NCBI GenBank assembly: GCA_007694035.1
Contig: RECM01000161.1
Coordinates: 1 to 53,483 of the forward strand
Reading direction: 5' to 3'
DNA length: 53,483 nt
Source: Balneolaceae bacterium
GTDB taxonomy: Bacteria > Bacteroidota > Rhodothermia > Balneolales > Cyclonatronaceae
In this document: positions 52,132 to 53,483 of the stretch, piece after piece
Layout: each line of letters begins with the position of its first letter
Position numbering within the stretch: position 1 is the first letter of the stretch
Translations under genes and position numbers: made by a program
The notes under the pieces: generated by a model
The model's database searches: none
What the model was told of the DNA's origin: nothing
What the model saw: the letters and a program-made list of their open reading frames with translations, nothing else

Positions 52132-53483
52132 ATGAATCAAAAACAGTGGGAACAATTTGAAGCTCTGTACACTGAGCTGCAGCTACAGCCTGTGGATGAA
52201 CGGCAGAGATTTGTCGCCCGGCTGAAAATTGACGATGAGGTGAAGGAGCTTTTACTGGCCAGCCTTGATGAGACAGATAAGTCGGAGCAGTTTTTTGATT
52301 CACTTCGCGGGGTGGCCGACGAGATTTTAAATGAAAAAGCCCTGGAATACGAGCGTCCGCCTGAAACAATCGGGGCTTACAAAATTGCTCACAAAATCGG
52401 CCGTGGCGGCTTCAGTTCTGTCTACCTGGCAACCCGCGACAACGATTTTTCCCACCGTATCGCTGTTAAAATACTTCACCGGGGCCTTGAAGGCAGTTCT
52501 GCCCTGAACCGGTTTTATTCGGAACGCCGAATACTCGCTGCATTGAATCATCCCAGTATTGCCTCCCTGTACGATGGCGGTATTACCGACGACGGCCGCC
52601 CTTACCTGTTCATGGAGTACATCGACGGTGTGCATATTGATATATACTGCGCCACCAATAACCTGAGCCTCGAGGAACGGCTGAGAAAATTTCTTCAAAT
52701 CTGCGAGACGATCGGATATGCCCACCGGAATCTTGTGATCCACCGCGATATAAAGCCATCGAACATCCTGGTCGATAACAGCGGCCGCGTTAAGCTTCTC
52801 GATTTTGGCATAGCCAAATTACTCGATGATTCCGACATTGAAGCCGATCTGCATGAAACGAAACTCGGTACCCGGGTAATGACCCCCATGTTCTCCAGTC
52901 CGGAGCAGATCCGGGCCGAAACGATTACCACATCCAGCGATGTATACCAGCTCGGATTACTGCTGTACAGGATGCTTACCGGGGCATTTCCGTTTTCCCG
53001 AAAATCCACGAACAGATTCGATCTGGAGCAGTCCATACTTCAGGACGACCCGATTTTGCCAACATCACAGGAAAAAACCGCGGGCTATATAGAACCGGCT
53101 GCACTGCGTGGTGATCTTGAGCATATCATCATGATGGCCCTTGAAAAAGATCCTCCGCGGCGTTATGGTACAGTAGCAGAACTGGCAGAAGACATTCAGC
53201 GCTATCTTGACGGCCATCCGGTTAAAGCCGTGAAACCCACCATGGGTTACCGGAGCAGTCGGTTTTTAAAGCGCAATAAAAGCTGGGCCATACCCACACT
53301 GGCCATGATAGTGATTCTTGCCGGCAGCGTGATCAGCCTGTTCTACCAAAGCCAGTTGATCAGGCAGGAGCGAGACAATGCCCTTGTACTTGAACAGCAG
53401 GCCAGGGAGGAAGTGGCCAAATCCGAAAAATTATCTGAATACCTAATCGATCTGTTCAGTGTGAATGATCCCACGCAAGGCGG
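52132..53483 (+). CDS. Serine/threonine protein kinase, C-terminal part beyond the window
   Basis: The frame stays open to the window end, so the gene is partial (450 residues visible). It has an N-terminal helical region (about 1-80), then a Hanks-type kinase domain (about 83-365): glycine loop IGRGGFSSVYLA, AVKIL Lys, catalytic HRDIKPSNILV, DFG in LLDFGIAKLL, and SSPEQ in place of APE. A membrane helix follows (AIPTLAMIVILAGSVISLFY, about 385-405) and then a coiled coil. In related kinases TPR repeats usually follow, and probably do here past the end. The ATG at 52132 has no strong ribosome site. Confidence 0.93.
   Translation, partial: MNQKQWEQFEALYTELQLQPVDERQRFVARLKIDDEVKELLLASLDETDKSEQFFDSLRGVADEILNEKALEYERPPETIGAYKIAHKIGRGGFSSVYLATRDNDFSHRIAVKILHRGLEGSSALNRFYSERRILAALNHPSIASLYDGGITDDGRPYLFMEYIDGVHIDIYCATNNLSLEERLRKFLQICETIGYAHRNLVIHRDIKPSNILVDNSGRVKLLDFGIAKLLDDSDIEADLHETKLGTRVMTPMFSSPEQIRAETITTSSDVYQLGLLLYRMLTGAFPFSRKSTNRFDLEQSILQDDPILPTSQEKTAGYIEPAALRGDLEHIIMMALEKDPPRRYGTVAELAEDIQRYLDGHPVKAVKPTMGYRSSRFLKRNKSWAIPTLAMIVILAGSVISLFYQSQLIRQERDNALVLEQQAREEVAKSEKLSEYLIDLFSVNDPTQG

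Overview
The window is chromosomal DNA from a Gram-negative, diderm bacterium, most likely of the Balneolota/Rhodothermota branch next to Bacteroidota. Three things suggest this. The secreted aminopeptidase at 47125-49155 ends in a type IX secretion (T9SS) sorting tail. Many genes, especially single-gene units, lack a Shine-Dalgarno sequence. A class I-like HMG-CoA reductase and a sigma factor/Ser-Thr kinase pair also fit. The flagellum has outer-membrane (L) and periplasmic (P) ring genes, so the cell has an outer membrane.

Layout. 1-264: a broken P-loop remnant. 265-4539: housekeeping genes priA (-) and HMG-CoA reductase (+). 4.6-44.7 kb: one uninterrupted flagellar block holding nearly every structural, export, motor and regulatory flagellar gene. 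It is visibly more AT-rich than both flanks. 44.8-50.8 kb: comM-like ATPase (-), a DUF4342-like protein, a T9SS-sorted M1 aminopeptidase and S-adenosylhomocysteinase (+), with repeat-rich spacers. 50.8-53.5 kb: a 0.7 kb spacer, then an ECF-like sigma factor and a Ser/Thr protein kinase cut by the window end.

The flagellar block has these units: fliS-fliD-fliT-like-flgM-like (+); a sigma-54 response regulator (+); a TPR gene and flgL-flgK-flgN-flgJ-flgI-flgH-flgA-flgG-flgF (-); flhB-flhA-flhF-like-small membrane protein-fliA (+); a 17 kb operon from flgB down to fliR (-); an unknown gene (+); a soluble histidine kinase (-); and two flagellin genes (+). Promoters readable by eye give a cascade. 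Sigma-54 type promoters (TGGCAC-N5-TTGCA) precede flgB (perfect) and flgF (one change at -12), with a weaker candidate at flhB. They would be served by the response regulator and probably the histidine kinase. Sigma-28 type promoters of fixed form (TAAG-N14-NCCGATAA) precede fliS, both flagellins and the unknown gene at 40894. FliA is encoded here, and a FlgM-like anti-sigma candidate closes the fliS operon.

Most unusual points: the FlhF homologue has substitutions in all the GTPase motifs I could locate, and flhG is missing with a 78-residue membrane protein in its place; FliM lacks the usual N-terminal CheY-binding segment and no chemotaxis gene is present; a previously unrecognised gene at 40894-41358 carries a clean sigma-28 promoter; the two flagellin genes are nearly identical at both ends, including silent sites, but diverged in the middle; and a set of long perfect palindromes sits between the kinase and the flagellins.
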